A stretch of 64,000 bases of DNA from Lachnospiraceae bacterium. GTDB taxonomy: Bacteria; Bacillota; Clostridia; Lachnospirales; Lachnospiraceae. Location: NCBI GenBank assembly GCA_017627275.1, contig JAGAHC010000011.1:1-64000 (forward strand). The letters run 5' to 3'. Under the pieces are notes generated by a model. It made no database searches. It was not told where the DNA came from and saw only the letters and a list, made by a program, of their open reading frames with translations. Positions 27,746 through 38,306 of this stretch are shown here, one piece after another (position 1 is the stretch's first letter; each line of letters starts with the position of its first letter). The position numbers were made by a program, and so were the translations under genes.

Positions 27746-28933
27746 ATGAAAAAGAGAACCATCCTTGCCTATTTGTTAATAGGAGTAGTTGCCTTGTCGC
27801 TTTTTGGCTGCGGCAGCACGACACAGCAGGAGACCTCTGCAGAAGAAAGCACCGAATCGGCAGAAACGGCGGAAACGGATCCCGCGGCTGCCGATACTGC
27901 GACGGCTCCCAAGACGTATGCGGACGAAGCCTATGTGGCGAATCTGAACGTGGATGATTACGTGGAAGTTGCCGATTACAGCGAGATCCCCGTTTCCGTG
28001 GAATCGAGCGAGGTGACGGAGGACGATATTCAGGCGGAACTGGATATGTACCTGATGTATGCCGCCTCTTTAGAGGAAGTAACGGACAGAGACGATGTCC
28101 GGGAAGGGGATACCGTCAACATCGATTTTGAAGGAAAGAAGGACGGCGTTGCCTTTGACGGCGGCACGGCGCAGGGGTTCGAGCTGGAGATCGGTTCCGG
28201 ACGCTTCATTGAAGGCTTCGAAGAAGGCCTGATCGGCGTGAAGAAGGGTGAAACGGTCGACCTGAATCTCCGTTTTCCGGATGAATACATGAATGAGGAA
28301 CTGGAAGGCCAGGAGGTCGTCTTTACGGTGACGGTAAACTCCATCCAGGCTTCCGTAGAGCCGGATCTGACGGACGAATTCGTCGAAGGCTTAAACCAGA
28401 CCGATCATGACGGCAATCCGATCAAGACGGTGGACGATATGAAGGCCTATATCCGTCATTATCTCGAAGAGGATGCGGAGAGCGCCTACAACGGACAGGT
28501 GCAGCAGCAGATGATCGACTACCTGATCGAGAACAGCACCTTCAAGGGAGAACTTCCCGAAGAGATGAACACCAGGGTCCATGACATGATCACCAACGTG
28601 TATTCCTACTATGCCATGATGTACGGCGTGGATCTGGAGACCTTCATGACCCAGTATTACGGATCGGAAAGCGGCGACTACGAGCAGGACATCCAGGATG
28701 CCGCCGACCAGTACCAGAAGCAGCTTCTGATCATCAAGAGCATTGCGGAAAAAGAAGGCCTTACCATGACGGAAGAAGAGACCGAAAAGCGGATCGAGGA
28801 GCTGGCCGAGACGAACGGTGTCGACGTCGAGACATATAAGAACGGCATGGACATCAAGGCGCTTGAGGAAGACCTGATCGGGGAGAAGGTCCTTTCCTTC
28901 CTGGCGGAAAAGGCAAAGAACACGGTGGAGTAA
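27746..28933 (+). CDS. Trigger-factor-like FKBP peptidyl-prolyl isomerase lipoprotein
   Basis: A 395-residue protein with a lipobox (LSLFGC, Cys 22), an acidic Thr/Glu/Ala-rich linker (25-60), an FKBP-type PPIase domain (about 115-195: GDTVNIDFEGKKDGVAFDGG and FIEGFEEGLIGVKKGE), and a helical C-terminal domain (about 200-395) like that of trigger factor. It lacks the N-terminal ribosome-binding domain. I infer an exported folding factor tethered to the outer face of the membrane. GAGGAG precedes the ATG and a promoter lies at 27678-27705. asnS follows by 3 bp. Confidence 0.85.
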   Translation: MKKRTILAYLLIGVVALSLFGCGSTTQQETSAEESTESAETAETDPAAADTATAPKTYADEAYVANLNVDDYVEVADYSEIPVSVESSEVTEDDIQAELDMYLMYAASLEEVTDRDDVREGDTVNIDFEGKKDGVAFDGGTAQGFELEIGSGRFIEGFEEGLIGVKKGETVDLNLRFPDEYMNEELEGQEVVFTVTVNSIQASVEPDLTDEFVEGLNQTDHDGNPIKTVDDMKAYIRHYLEEDAESAYNGQVQQQMIDYLIENSTFKGELPEEMNTRVHDMITNVYSYYAMMYGVDLETFMTQYYGSESGDYEQDIQDAADQYQKQLLIIKSIAEKEGLTMTEEETEKRIEELAETNGVDVETYKNGMDIKALEEDLIGEKVLSFLAEKAKNTVE

Positions 28934-28936
28934 GAC

Positions 28937-30334
<1,398 letters not shown>

Positions 30335-30349
30335 TCTGTAAATCGTTTT

Positions 30350-31744
30350 ATGGTTTTGAATCACATTCTGACAGTTTTTATAAGGAAAACACATAGGGCC
30401 GCGGGACGTCTTGTCCTTCTGGCCCTTATGCTGTCTGTTGCCCTGCATGCGGTCCCGGTCTATGCGGACCCGACGGAAGAACAGACGCAGGAGGGAGAGA
30501 CGGCGCCTTCCGAGGAAGAGATCAGAAGGCAGCAGGAGATCGAAGCCCTGAAGGCACAGCAGCAGCAGATGGAGCAGGAGATCTCCGGCGCCAGAAGCGA
30601 GCTGCAGAGCACGGAGGGACGGATCTCCACGCTGCACAGCAGAGTCTCTTCCCTGCAGGGAGAACAGGCCGCCCTTCTCGGAGAAATGGATGAGGTCAAC
30701 CGGGACATCTTCGACCGCATGAGTATGATTGACGTGCTGGAAGAAGACATCGCCGAACTCCAGAGCCAGTACGAGATCAAGCAGGAAGAATACGACGAGG
30801 CAAGGGGACAGGAAGTCGTCCAGTATGAGGCGATGAAGAACCGGATCCGCTTCATGTACGAAAAGGGCGACGTCACCTATGTCGAAATGATCATGAAGGC
30901 GGCGACCTTCGGCGAGATGCTGAACAAGGCCGAGTACGTCAATAAACTCTATGAGTATGACCGCAATATGCTTCTGGAGTTCCAGGAGATCCAGCGTGTG
31001 ATCGCCGAAAAGCAGGAAGAACTGGCTGCGCAGAAAAAGGAACTGGAAGAGGCGCAGAAGGAACTGAAGGCAGAAAAGAAGGCGCTGGAAGAAAAACTGG
31101 CGCAGCTGGAAGTGGAATATGAGGATTATGAGGAACGCATCGCCGATGCCAGAAGCCTTGCCAACGCGCTGCGCGTAGAGGCTTCGGAGCAGGAGAGAGC
31201 GCTTTCCGTGCTCGTTGCGCAGAAGAACCAGGCCGCGGCCAGGGAGCAATCGCTTTTGGCGGAGCAGGCGGCGGCGGAACTGGCGCAGTATGCGGCGCAG
31301 GAGACGCCTGCCGAAACACAGGAAGAGGGGACGGAAACCGCCCCGGCACCGGCTAAGACGACGCAGCCCGCCAAAACGGTATCCTCCGGCGGCTCTGCGG
31401 CCGGCAGGAGCGTGGTGAACTACGCGTCGCAGTTCGTGGGGAATCCTTATGTTTACGGCGGATCCTCTCTGACGGGCGGGACCGACTGCTCGGGCTTCAC
31501 CATGGCGGTCTATTCCAACTTCGGCGTTTCTCTGCCGCACAATTCCGAGGCGCAGATGAACTACGGCACGGCCATTGCATCGCTCGACGAAGCGGTTGCC
31601 GGCGACCTTCTCTTTTACGGCGGACATGTCGGGATCTACTGCGGAGACGGGACGATCGTTCATGCCTCGACTGCCGCTACCGGCATCAAGTATTCCGTCG
31701 CGACCTACCGTCCCATTATCGGGATCCGTCGTCTGGTGAATTAA
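30350..31744 (+). CDS. Secreted coiled-coil NlpC/P60 (C40) peptidoglycan hydrolase
   Basis: A 464-residue protein. Residues 1-41 are a signal peptide ending VPVYAD. Residues 50-320 are a long, Glu/Gln/Lys-rich coiled coil like that of PcsB/CwlO hydrolases. A Thr/Pro/Ala linker (about 325-350) leads to a C40 domain (355-464) with the catalytic Cys in TDCSGFT (about 379) and His in GGHVGIY (about 425). It likely cleaves stem peptides during growth or division. No ribosome site is visible before the ATG. It follows asnS by 15 bp. Confidence 0.9.
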   Translation: MVLNHILTVFIRKTHRAAGRLVLLALMLSVALHAVPVYADPTEEQTQEGETAPSEEEIRRQQEIEALKAQQQQMEQEISGARSELQSTEGRISTLHSRVSSLQGEQAALLGEMDEVNRDIFDRMSMIDVLEEDIAELQSQYEIKQEEYDEARGQEVVQYEAMKNRIRFMYEKGDVTYVEMIMKAATFGEMLNKAEYVNKLYEYDRNMLLEFQEIQRVIAEKQEELAAQKKELEEAQKELKAEKKALEEKLAQLEVEYEDYEERIADARSLANALRVEASEQERALSVLVAQKNQAAAREQSLLAEQAAAELAQYAAQETPAETQEEGTETAPAPAKTTQPAKTVSSGGSAAGRSVVNYASQFVGNPYVYGGSSLTGGTDCSGFTMAVYSNFGVSLPHNSEAQMNYGTAIASLDEAVAGDLLFYGGHVGIYCGDGTIVHASTAATGIKYSVATYRPIIGIRRLVN

Positions 31745-31772
31745 AGCGCTTCGAAAGAGAGGAGCATCATTT

Positions 31773-33224
31773 ATGCAGTGGGATAAACTCCTGTGCCCTG
31801 ACAGAATCCGCAGTTTTCAGAAGCAGAGTTCCTCCGATCTCCGGTCGGAGTATGAAAAGGATTATCATCGCATCATCGTCAGCGCGTCGTTCCGCAGACT
31901 GCAGGATAAGACGCAGGTCTTTCCGCTTGATAAAAGCGACTTTATCAGAACCAGGCTGACCCATTCTCTGGAAGTTTCTTCCGTTTCCAAGTCCCTGGCC
32001 CAGAATGTGGGACGCAGTATCTTAAGAAACATCAAGGACCCCGGATTTAAGCCGGAGAACCAGGCGGATATCTGTGACATCCTGCAGTGCGCAGGGCTTC
32101 TTCACGATATCGGCAATCCGCCGTTCGGGCATTTCGGCGAAACCATTATCCGGAGCTATTTCGAAAAGAATCTCTCAAAGATCGAATACCGCGTGGAAGG
32201 GACCGACCAGGCGCTGCCGCTGTCGGAACTTCTGACGCCGCAGATGCAGAACGACTTCATGCACTTTGAAGGCAACGCGCAGGCGCTGCGCCTGACGACA
32301 AAGCTGCATTATCTTGTGGACGAGCACGGCATGAACCTGACGAAGGCCCTGCTTGCCACCATCATCAAGTATCCGGTCAGTTCCCTCGAGATCAACCGCG
32401 ACGGCGCGATCAGAGAGCATAAGATGGGATACTTCTACGCGGACAGAGAAGTCTTTGAGGAAGTCGAGAAGGCAACGACCTTAAACGGAAGACGCCATCC
32501 GCTGACCTTCCTTTTGGAGGCGGGGGATGACATCGCCTATCACACGGCAGACATCGAGGATGCCTTCAAAAAAGGTTTCATCAACTATGATCAGCTGCTG
32601 CAGGAGCTGGAAGACGATGCGGATCCGAAGATCGACGCCGTCAAAAACGACCGCTTCAAACAGTCCCAGTACAGACAGCTGATCGAGAACCTGAAATACC
32701 GCTACAAGAAGGGGTGCGAAAAAGGCGTCCGCAATCCGCAGATCTATGCGGTGCAGAACTGGGTCATCGCGGCGCAGGGAGCGCTCATCTATGCGGCGAC
32801 GGAGGGATTCACGAAGAACTACCGGGCCATCATGGACGGCACCTACGAAGAGGAACTCATGGCCGGCACGGGCGGGGAACACATCAACCGGAAACTCGGC
32901 GAGATCGCCATGAACTATGTGTTCGAAAGCACGCCGATCAAGACGATAGAGATCTCCGCAGACCGGATCCTGACCTTCCTGCTGGACAGCTTCGTACATG
33001 CGGTACTGGATTACGATGTCGAGGGCAGGACCCTCTCGCCCATCAACAGAAGGCTGATGATCCTGGTTTCCGACAACTATAAGGAAATATATCAGATCTA
33101 CTCGCGGGGGAAGGATCCGATCGAAAAACTGTATCTTCGGATCATGCTGATCACGGACTTTATCTGCGGCATGACGGATTCCTACGCGCAGGATCTGTAC
33201 TGGAAATTGAACGGGAGGATTTGA
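31773..33224 (+). CDS. dgt: dGTPase-like HD-domain triphosphohydrolase
   Basis: A 483-residue HD-family enzyme releasing triphosphate from dGTP or other dNTPs. The metal-binding His/Asp residues are in RTRLTHSLEVS (about 65) and LLHDIGNPPFGHFGE (about 111). FRRLQDKTQVFPL (about 41) is typical of Dgt. AGGAG lies 9 nt before the ATG. It is 28 bp after the NlpC gene and its stop is near the ddl ribosome site. Substrate preference in this subgroup is not fixed by sequence. Confidence 0.9.
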   Translation: MQWDKLLCPDRIRSFQKQSSSDLRSEYEKDYHRIIVSASFRRLQDKTQVFPLDKSDFIRTRLTHSLEVSSVSKSLAQNVGRSILRNIKDPGFKPENQADICDILQCAGLLHDIGNPPFGHFGETIIRSYFEKNLSKIEYRVEGTDQALPLSELLTPQMQNDFMHFEGNAQALRLTTKLHYLVDEHGMNLTKALLATIIKYPVSSLEINRDGAIREHKMGYFYADREVFEEVEKATTLNGRRHPLTFLLEAGDDIAYHTADIEDAFKKGFINYDQLLQELEDDADPKIDAVKNDRFKQSQYRQLIENLKYRYKKGCEKGVRNPQIYAVQNWVIAAQGALIYAATEGFTKNYRAIMDGTYEEELMAGTGGEHINRKLGEIAMNYVFESTPIKTIEISADRILTFLLDSFVHAVLDYDVEGRTLSPINRRLMILVSDNYKEIYQIYSRGKDPIEKLYLRIMLITDFICGMTDSYAQDLYWKLNGRI

Positions 33225-33229
33225 GACGG

Positions 33230-34294
33230 ATGAAGGTAGTAGTACTTTGCGGCGGATTAAGCTCGGAGCGGGACATTTCGCTCTCCTCCGGGACACAGAT
33301 ATGCACGGCGCTGCGCAAAAACGGCCACCGGGCGGTGCTGGTGGATCTGTTTCTCGGACTGGAGGACAAGGGAGATGAGGTCCTTGCGGACCCGTCGGTC
33401 CTCTTTGAAGACCTGCCGGCCCTGGATCCCATCGTGTTTACCGGGAAGGAACCGGATCTAAACGCAGTCAAAAACAGCCGCAAGTGGAAGGATGAGAGCC
33501 TCTTCGGAAGAGGCGTGCTGGAAATCTGCAAGGCGGCAGACATGGTCTTTATGGCGCTGCACGGGATGAACGGCGAAGACGGACGCGTGCAGGCGGCCTT
33601 TGATATGATGGGCATCCGCTACACCGGATCCGGGTATCTGGGATCCGCCATGAGCATGGATAAGATGCTTACGAAGGAAAGGCTGACCCCCTACGGCATC
33701 CCGATGCCGAAATGGATCTCCCTGCGAAACCAGACGGAAGAAGACATCCCCGCCATCGAGAAGACGGTCAGGGAATGGCTCCCCTGCGTGGTGAAGACAC
33801 CGACCGGCGGCTCTTCGCTCGGCGTATTCATCGTCCGGGAAGAAGGACAGATCAAAGAGGCCGTAAAAAACTGCCTGTCGTTTGGAAAGGATGTTCTGAT
33901 CGAGGAATTCATCGAGGGAAAGGAGCTGACCTGCGGCGTTTTGAAGGGCAGAGCCCTGCCGTCCGTGGAGATCATTCCCAAGGTCCGCTTCTATGATTAT
34001 TCCAATAAATATATGGCGGGCGCGACGGAGGAGATCTGCCCCGGACGGATAAAACCGGAGACGGAAAAGACGATCGGAGAGATCGCGCTGAAGGTACAGG
34101 AGATCATGGGACTGCATACCTATTCGCGTTCGGACTTCGTCGTGGATCAGGAGGAAAAGGTGTACTTCCTGGAAGTCAACACGCTTCCCGGAATGACCCC
34201 GACAAGCCTCGTGCCGCAGGAAGCGGCAGCCGTCGGGATCTCTTTTGAGGAACTCTGCGAAATCATTTTACAGGATGGGATGACAAGGGACTGA
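33230..34294 (+). CDS. ddl: D-alanine--D-alanine ligase
   Basis: A 354-residue ATP-grasp ligase making the D-Ala-D-Ala dipeptide for peptidoglycan. The N-terminus MKVVVLCGGLSSERDISLSS, the HGMNGEDGRVQ loop and C-terminal EVNTLPGMTPTSLVPQEA are diagnostic. I start at the ATG at 33230, which begins with the family N-terminus; GGGAGG is 11 nt upstream, and a TTG at 33221 is too close to it. murF follows by 2 bp, a functional pairing since MurF uses the dipeptide. Confidence 0.94.
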   Translation: MKVVVLCGGLSSERDISLSSGTQICTALRKNGHRAVLVDLFLGLEDKGDEVLADPSVLFEDLPALDPIVFTGKEPDLNAVKNSRKWKDESLFGRGVLEICKAADMVFMALHGMNGEDGRVQAAFDMMGIRYTGSGYLGSAMSMDKMLTKERLTPYGIPMPKWISLRNQTEEDIPAIEKTVREWLPCVVKTPTGGSSLGVFIVREEGQIKEAVKNCLSFGKDVLIEEFIEGKELTCGVLKGRALPSVEIIPKVRFYDYSNKYMAGATEEICPGRIKPETEKTIGEIALKVQEIMGLHTYSRSDFVVDQEEKVYFLEVNTLPGMTPTSLVPQEAAAVGISFEELCEIILQDGMTRD

Positions 34295-34296
34295 AG

Positions 34297-35721
34297 ATGG
34301 AAAAGATCACGCTGAAAGACCTGCTGGAGGCAACCGGCGGAAAACTGGCGGGAAGCTTTCGGGATGAGACCCGGGAGATCACCGGCGTAGAATCCGACAA
34401 CCGCAGGATCGCGGAAGGAAATGTGTTTTTTGCCTTTCCGGGAGAGCGGGCGGACGGACATGACTTCGTGGAGGCGGCGCTGCAGGGCGGTGCGTCCGGC
34501 TGTGTGATCACAAAGGAACTGAGCACGTACAGAGACGACGCGTTCTATGTGATGGTGGAGGATGCGATCAAAGCGCTCGGCGCTCTGGCCTCCTGGTACA
34601 GGAGCCGGTTCGACATTCCGGTGATCGCCGTGACGGGATCGGTCGGCAAGACCACGACCAAGGACATGATCGCTTCTGTCCTTTCGCAGGAATACGAAGT
34701 CCTGAAGACGGAAGGCAATTACAACAACGAGATCGGACTGCCGAAGACCCTGCTGCGCATCGGAAAGAACACGCAGATGGCGGTGGTCGAAATGGGCATG
34801 AACCATGCGGGCGAGATCTCGTATCTGACAAATATCGCGCGCCCCACCATGGCCGTCATCACCAACATCGGAGACGCGCACATCGGGAATCTCGGCAGCA
34901 AGGAAAACATCCTGAAAGCCAAGTGCGAGATCTTTGAAGGACTGCAGGAGGGAGGCATCGCCGTCCTCAATGCCGATGACGAGTACCTTTTGACGCTGAA
35001 GGAAGACACCGCCCTTGCGGCGAACACACAGATCATCTGGATCGGGGAAAGCGCGGCAGCAGACCTCCGTGCGAAAGAGATCGACTGTACGCTTCCGGAC
35101 CGCATGACGTTTCTCGGAACGGCGGGAAAGGAAGAGGGGACACAGGCCTTCTTTGAAGTACCCATTCCCGGCAGACACATGATCTATCCGGCGCTCACGG
35201 CCTGTGCCGTCGGACGCGCAAAGGGACTTACCTACGACCGCATCGCGCAGGGCATCCGGGAATATGTTCCGACAAAGATGAGGATGGAGATCCACACCTA
35301 TCCGGACAATATTACCGTGATGAACGATACATACAATGCCAATCCGCAGTCCATGAAGGCGGGCCTGTCTTCTCTGGCTGCCTTGAAGGACGTCAGAAAG
35401 ATCGCGGTGCTCGGCGATATGTTCGAGCTGGGAGAAAGGGAAGAAGCCCTGCACAGGGAGGTCGGCGCCTTTGCGGGAACACTGCCCGTCGATACGCTGA
35501 TCACCGTCGGAAATGCGGCAAAGATGCTTGGCGAAGAAGCCCGGGAAAAGGGCCTTCCGGAAGTGATCATCTGTGAAGACAAGGAAGAGGCAAAGCAGGC
35601 CCTGGAGGCACGCCTTTGTGAAAATACCGCCTTTTTATTCAAGGCATCCCGCGGGATGAAGCTGGAGGAACTGGCGGATTTTGTGATGGATACGCTGGAA
35701 AACAAAAGAAGCCGATGGTAG
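34297..35721 (+). CDS. murF: UDP-MurNAc-tripeptide--D-Ala-D-Ala ligase
   Basis: A 474-residue Mur ligase adding D-Ala-D-Ala to the UDP-MurNAc-peptide. It has the N-terminal UDP-binding domain (VESDNRRIAEGNVFFAF), the ATP loop GSVGKTTTKDM (about residue 112) and the C-terminal domain (NDTYNANPQSMKAGL, about 347). Length is normal. Directly behind ddl. Confidence 0.95.
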   Translation: MEKITLKDLLEATGGKLAGSFRDETREITGVESDNRRIAEGNVFFAFPGERADGHDFVEAALQGGASGCVITKELSTYRDDAFYVMVEDAIKALGALASWYRSRFDIPVIAVTGSVGKTTTKDMIASVLSQEYEVLKTEGNYNNEIGLPKTLLRIGKNTQMAVVEMGMNHAGEISYLTNIARPTMAVITNIGDAHIGNLGSKENILKAKCEIFEGLQEGGIAVLNADDEYLLTLKEDTALAANTQIIWIGESAAADLRAKEIDCTLPDRMTFLGTAGKEEGTQAFFEVPIPGRHMIYPALTACAVGRAKGLTYDRIAQGIREYVPTKMRMEIHTYPDNITVMNDTYNANPQSMKAGLSSLAALKDVRKIAVLGDMFELGEREEALHREVGAFAGTLPVDTLITVGNAAKMLGEEAREKGLPEVIICEDKEEAKQALEARLCENTAFLFKASRGMKLEELADFVMDTLENKRSRW

Positions 35722-35776
35722 AATATTCTCTGTTATGAATCGAAAGAATACATCCGAATATAAGGGAGGCGGGGAT

Positions 35777-36397
35777 GTGCTCCGGATTGGGGTCCCGCTT
35801 GCGTGGATGGTCCTGTATCTGGCGCTCGCGATCCTTCTTCCCCGTTTTACGTTATATACACAACTGATCTTTTATGTGGGGCTGATCGTCTGGTTTCGCC
35901 GGGATTTCAGCATGCCGCAGTTCCTGCGGGGGATCGGCAACGTCCGCTATCTGATCGGGGTTCTGCTGACTGCGGCGGGGCTGTATCTGTGTTACCAGTT
36001 AACGGATCTGCTGTCCGAGAAGATCTTCATGACAACCGCCGAAGGCACCATCAGCGTCGTGTATTACACGACGTTCGAACTGCTTTTGTTTTCCCTTTCG
36101 ACCATCTTTCTGATGCCGATTGCGGAGGAACTGTTCTTCCGCAAGGCGATGGTCTGCATGACGGAAGGAATGGGATTCTTTCTGCTGACGGCCTGTGTTT
36201 CGACGCTTCTGTACGCGCTGTCGCAGGCGCACGGGTGGCTCGGCGTCATGGAATACCTGATCATCGGGCTGCCGCTTCTTCTGTCTTACGTGCTGACCAG
36301 AAATATCTACGTGCCGATCCTGGCACACATGATCGTTCTGCTTATCATCAAAGTGCCGAATATCGTTTATGACCTTGCGCGCATGATGCTGCGCTAA
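35777..36397 (+). CDS. CPBP family intramembrane metalloprotease
   Basis: A 206-residue protein with about six TM helices. The CPBP motif EELFFRK (about 118) and a later His in SQAHGWLG and ILAHMIV supply the metal and active-site residues typical of this protease family. I favour a GTG start at 35777 because AAGGGAGG lies 7 nt before it; the ATG at 35735 adds 14 hydrophilic residues and has no ribosome site. It sits between murF and a K+ channel. Its substrate is unknown. Confidence 0.8.
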   Translation: MLRIGVPLAWMVLYLALAILLPRFTLYTQLIFYVGLIVWFRRDFSMPQFLRGIGNVRYLIGVLLTAAGLYLCYQLTDLLSEKIFMTTAEGTISVVYYTTFELLLFSLSTIFLMPIAEELFFRKAMVCMTEGMGFFLLTACVSTLLYALSQAHGWLGVMEYLIIGLPLLLSYVLTRNIYVPILAHMIVLLIIKVPNIVYDLARMMLR

Positions 36398-36409
36398 AGG
36401 AGATCCGGC

Positions 36410-37624
36410 ATGGCGGGAAGAGAAGAGAGTTTTGACAGTTACAGAAAACGTCTGTATGAGATCGTCGAGGTCGGAGCCGCTGACGATGCGGTAAGCAGAA
36501 CCTACGACTTTGTCGGCATCTTTTTTATCCTGCTCAATCTGACGGTCAGCATCATGCTGACCTATGATTCCCTCGAAGCAAAGTACGGAAAGATCCTTCT
36601 TGCGATCGAAGCCTTTACGGTCTTTTACTTTATGATCGACTATGTGCTTCGGATCATTTCCAGCAAATACCGTTATCCGAAAACCTCCGAAAAGAAGGCA
36701 GTGGTAAAGTATATCTTTTCGGGAACGGGACTGATCGATCTGTTCTCCTTCCTGCCTTACTATCTGCCGTTCTTCTTCCCGGCGGGCGCCGTGGCCTTCC
36801 GAATGTTCCGCATTTTGAGGATCTTCCGCCTGTTCCGGGTCAATGCCTACTACGATTCGCTGAATGTCATCACGGACGTTATCGGAAGCAGGAAGCAGCA
36901 GCTGCTGTCTTCCGTGTTCATTATTCTGATCCTGATGATCGCGGCAAGTCTCTGCATGTATTCGCTGGAACATGACGCGCAGCCGGAAGTCTTTAACAAT
37001 GCCTTTTCCGGGATCTGGTGGGCGGTATCGACACTTCTGACCATCGGGTACGGGGATATTTATCCGATTACGCAGGCCGGCAAGTGGTTCAGCATCGTCA
37101 TCACCTTCCTCGGGGTCGGCATGGTCGCGATCCCGACTGGTATCATTTCCGCAGGCTTCGTGGAACAGTACACAAAGATCAAGAGACACAGCGAATACCT
37201 GCGGGAAGAGGAAGTCCATTTCATCAAGATTCATCTGGGGGAAAATGACAGCTGGGTAGGGAAGACGATCTCCGAGATCCGGCTCCCGGGCGATGTTCTG
37301 GTGGCCGTCATCCGCAGGGGCGACGAGACGATCGTGCCGCGCGGGAACGTCCTGCTGATGGAAGGAGATATCCTGGTGCTCGGAGCGGAACCCTACGACA
37401 GCAAGGAACACGTCGACATGACGGAGATGACACTCGGAAAGCACAACGAGTGGAACGGGCAGAAGATCAAGGACCTTGATATTTCCAGACAGACCATGAT
37501 CGTCATGGTCAGAAGAAACCGCAAGATCCTTGTGCCGAACGGTGACCTCGTCCTGCAGGAAGGCGATAAGGTTGTCATGTATTCCAAGCAGAAGCTTTAC
37601 GGGACCACAGAATATATCGTTTAA
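36410..37624 (+). CDS. Voltage-gated-type K+ channel with two TrkA-C domains
   Basis: A 404-residue six-TM channel. An S4-like Arg-rich helix (FRMFRILRIFRLFRV, about residues 129-143) and the selectivity filter TIGYGD (about 210) are clear. Residues 265-330 and 335-404 are two tandem TrkA-C (RCK-C) ligand-binding domains; no Rossmann RCK-N domain is present. It likely gates K+ flux in response to a small ligand such as a cyclic dinucleotide, which binds RCK-C domains in other Firmicutes; that is inference. GGAG precedes the ATG. Confidence 0.88.
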   Translation: MAGREESFDSYRKRLYEIVEVGAADDAVSRTYDFVGIFFILLNLTVSIMLTYDSLEAKYGKILLAIEAFTVFYFMIDYVLRIISSKYRYPKTSEKKAVVKYIFSGTGLIDLFSFLPYYLPFFFPAGAVAFRMFRILRIFRLFRVNAYYDSLNVITDVIGSRKQQLLSSVFIILILMIAASLCMYSLEHDAQPEVFNNAFSGIWWAVSTLLTIGYGDIYPITQAGKWFSIVITFLGVGMVAIPTGIISAGFVEQYTKIKRHSEYLREEEVHFIKIHLGENDSWVGKTISEIRLPGDVLVAVIRRGDETIVPRGNVLLMEGDILVLGAEPYDSKEHVDMTEMTLGKHNEWNGQKIKDLDISRQTMIVMVRRNRKILVPNGDLVLQEGDKVVMYSKQKLYGTTEYIV

Positions 37625-37670
37625 AACAACGGGATATCAGTAAAACACTAAGATAAAGTGAGGAGAGAAA

Positions 37671-38207
37671 ATGAAAACGATCAAGGATTACATCCGTACC
37701 ATTCCTGATTTTCCGGAACCGGGGATCATGTTCCGGGATATTACGACGGTGCTGCAGGATCCGGACGGACTGAAACTGGCGATCGACAGCATGCAGGATC
37801 TGGTCAGGGACATCGACTTCGATGTGATCGCGGGAGCGGAGGCCAGAGGCTTTGTGTTCGGCACGCCGATTGCCTACAATCTGCACAAGCCGATGATGCT
37901 GGTCCGCAAAAAGGGAAAGCTTCCCTATAAAACGGTTTCGGTAGACTACACCCTGGAATACGGGGACGTGACGACCCTGGAGATCCATGAGGATGCGATC
38001 CTTCCCGGACAGAAGGTGCTGCTTGTCGACGATCTTCTGGCGACCGGCGGTACGCTCCAGGCCATGGCAAAGCTCGTGGAGAAGGTCGGCGGAGAAGTGG
38101 CCGGGATCCTCGTGCTCTTGGAACTCTCCGGATTGAACGGCCGGGAACTCTTAAAAGACTATCCGGTGTTCTCCGCCGTGAGTTACGAAGGAAAGAAAAA
38201 GACTTGA
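37671..38207 (+). CDS. apt: Adenine phosphoribosyltransferase
   Basis: A 178-residue purine salvage enzyme: adenine + PRPP gives AMP. YIRTIPDFPEPGIMFRDITT at the N-terminus and the PRPP loop VLLVDDLLATGGT (about 122) are diagnostic. GAGGAG lies before the ATG. Length matches the family. Confidence 0.95.
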   Translation: MKTIKDYIRTIPDFPEPGIMFRDITTVLQDPDGLKLAIDSMQDLVRDIDFDVIAGAEARGFVFGTPIAYNLHKPMMLVRKKGKLPYKTVSVDYTLEYGDVTTLEIHEDAILPGQKVLLVDDLLATGGTLQAMAKLVEKVGGEVAGILVLLELSGLNGRELLKDYPVFSAVSYEGKKKT

Positions 38208-38248
38208 CAGTGTAAAAGAATTGTGCAAAATATAATTGTACAAAATAT
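38204..38248 (+). promoter_or_regulatory. Promoter/operator region of the glutathione peroxidase gene
   Basis: Two 15-nt direct repeats (AATTGTGCAAAATAT at 38219 and AATTGTACAAAATAT at 38234; 14 of 15 identical) contain the TTGTACAA palindrome. TTGACA at 38204 and TATAAT at 38231 are 21 bp apart, wider than usual. The repeats resemble MarR/OhrR-type redox operators, though the regulator is not identified. Confidence 0.45.
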
Positions 38249-38306
38249 TTGTAACTCGTAAGAATTCATGACATAGAAAGAGTGATTCGAAACGGAGGAC
38301 AAAACC

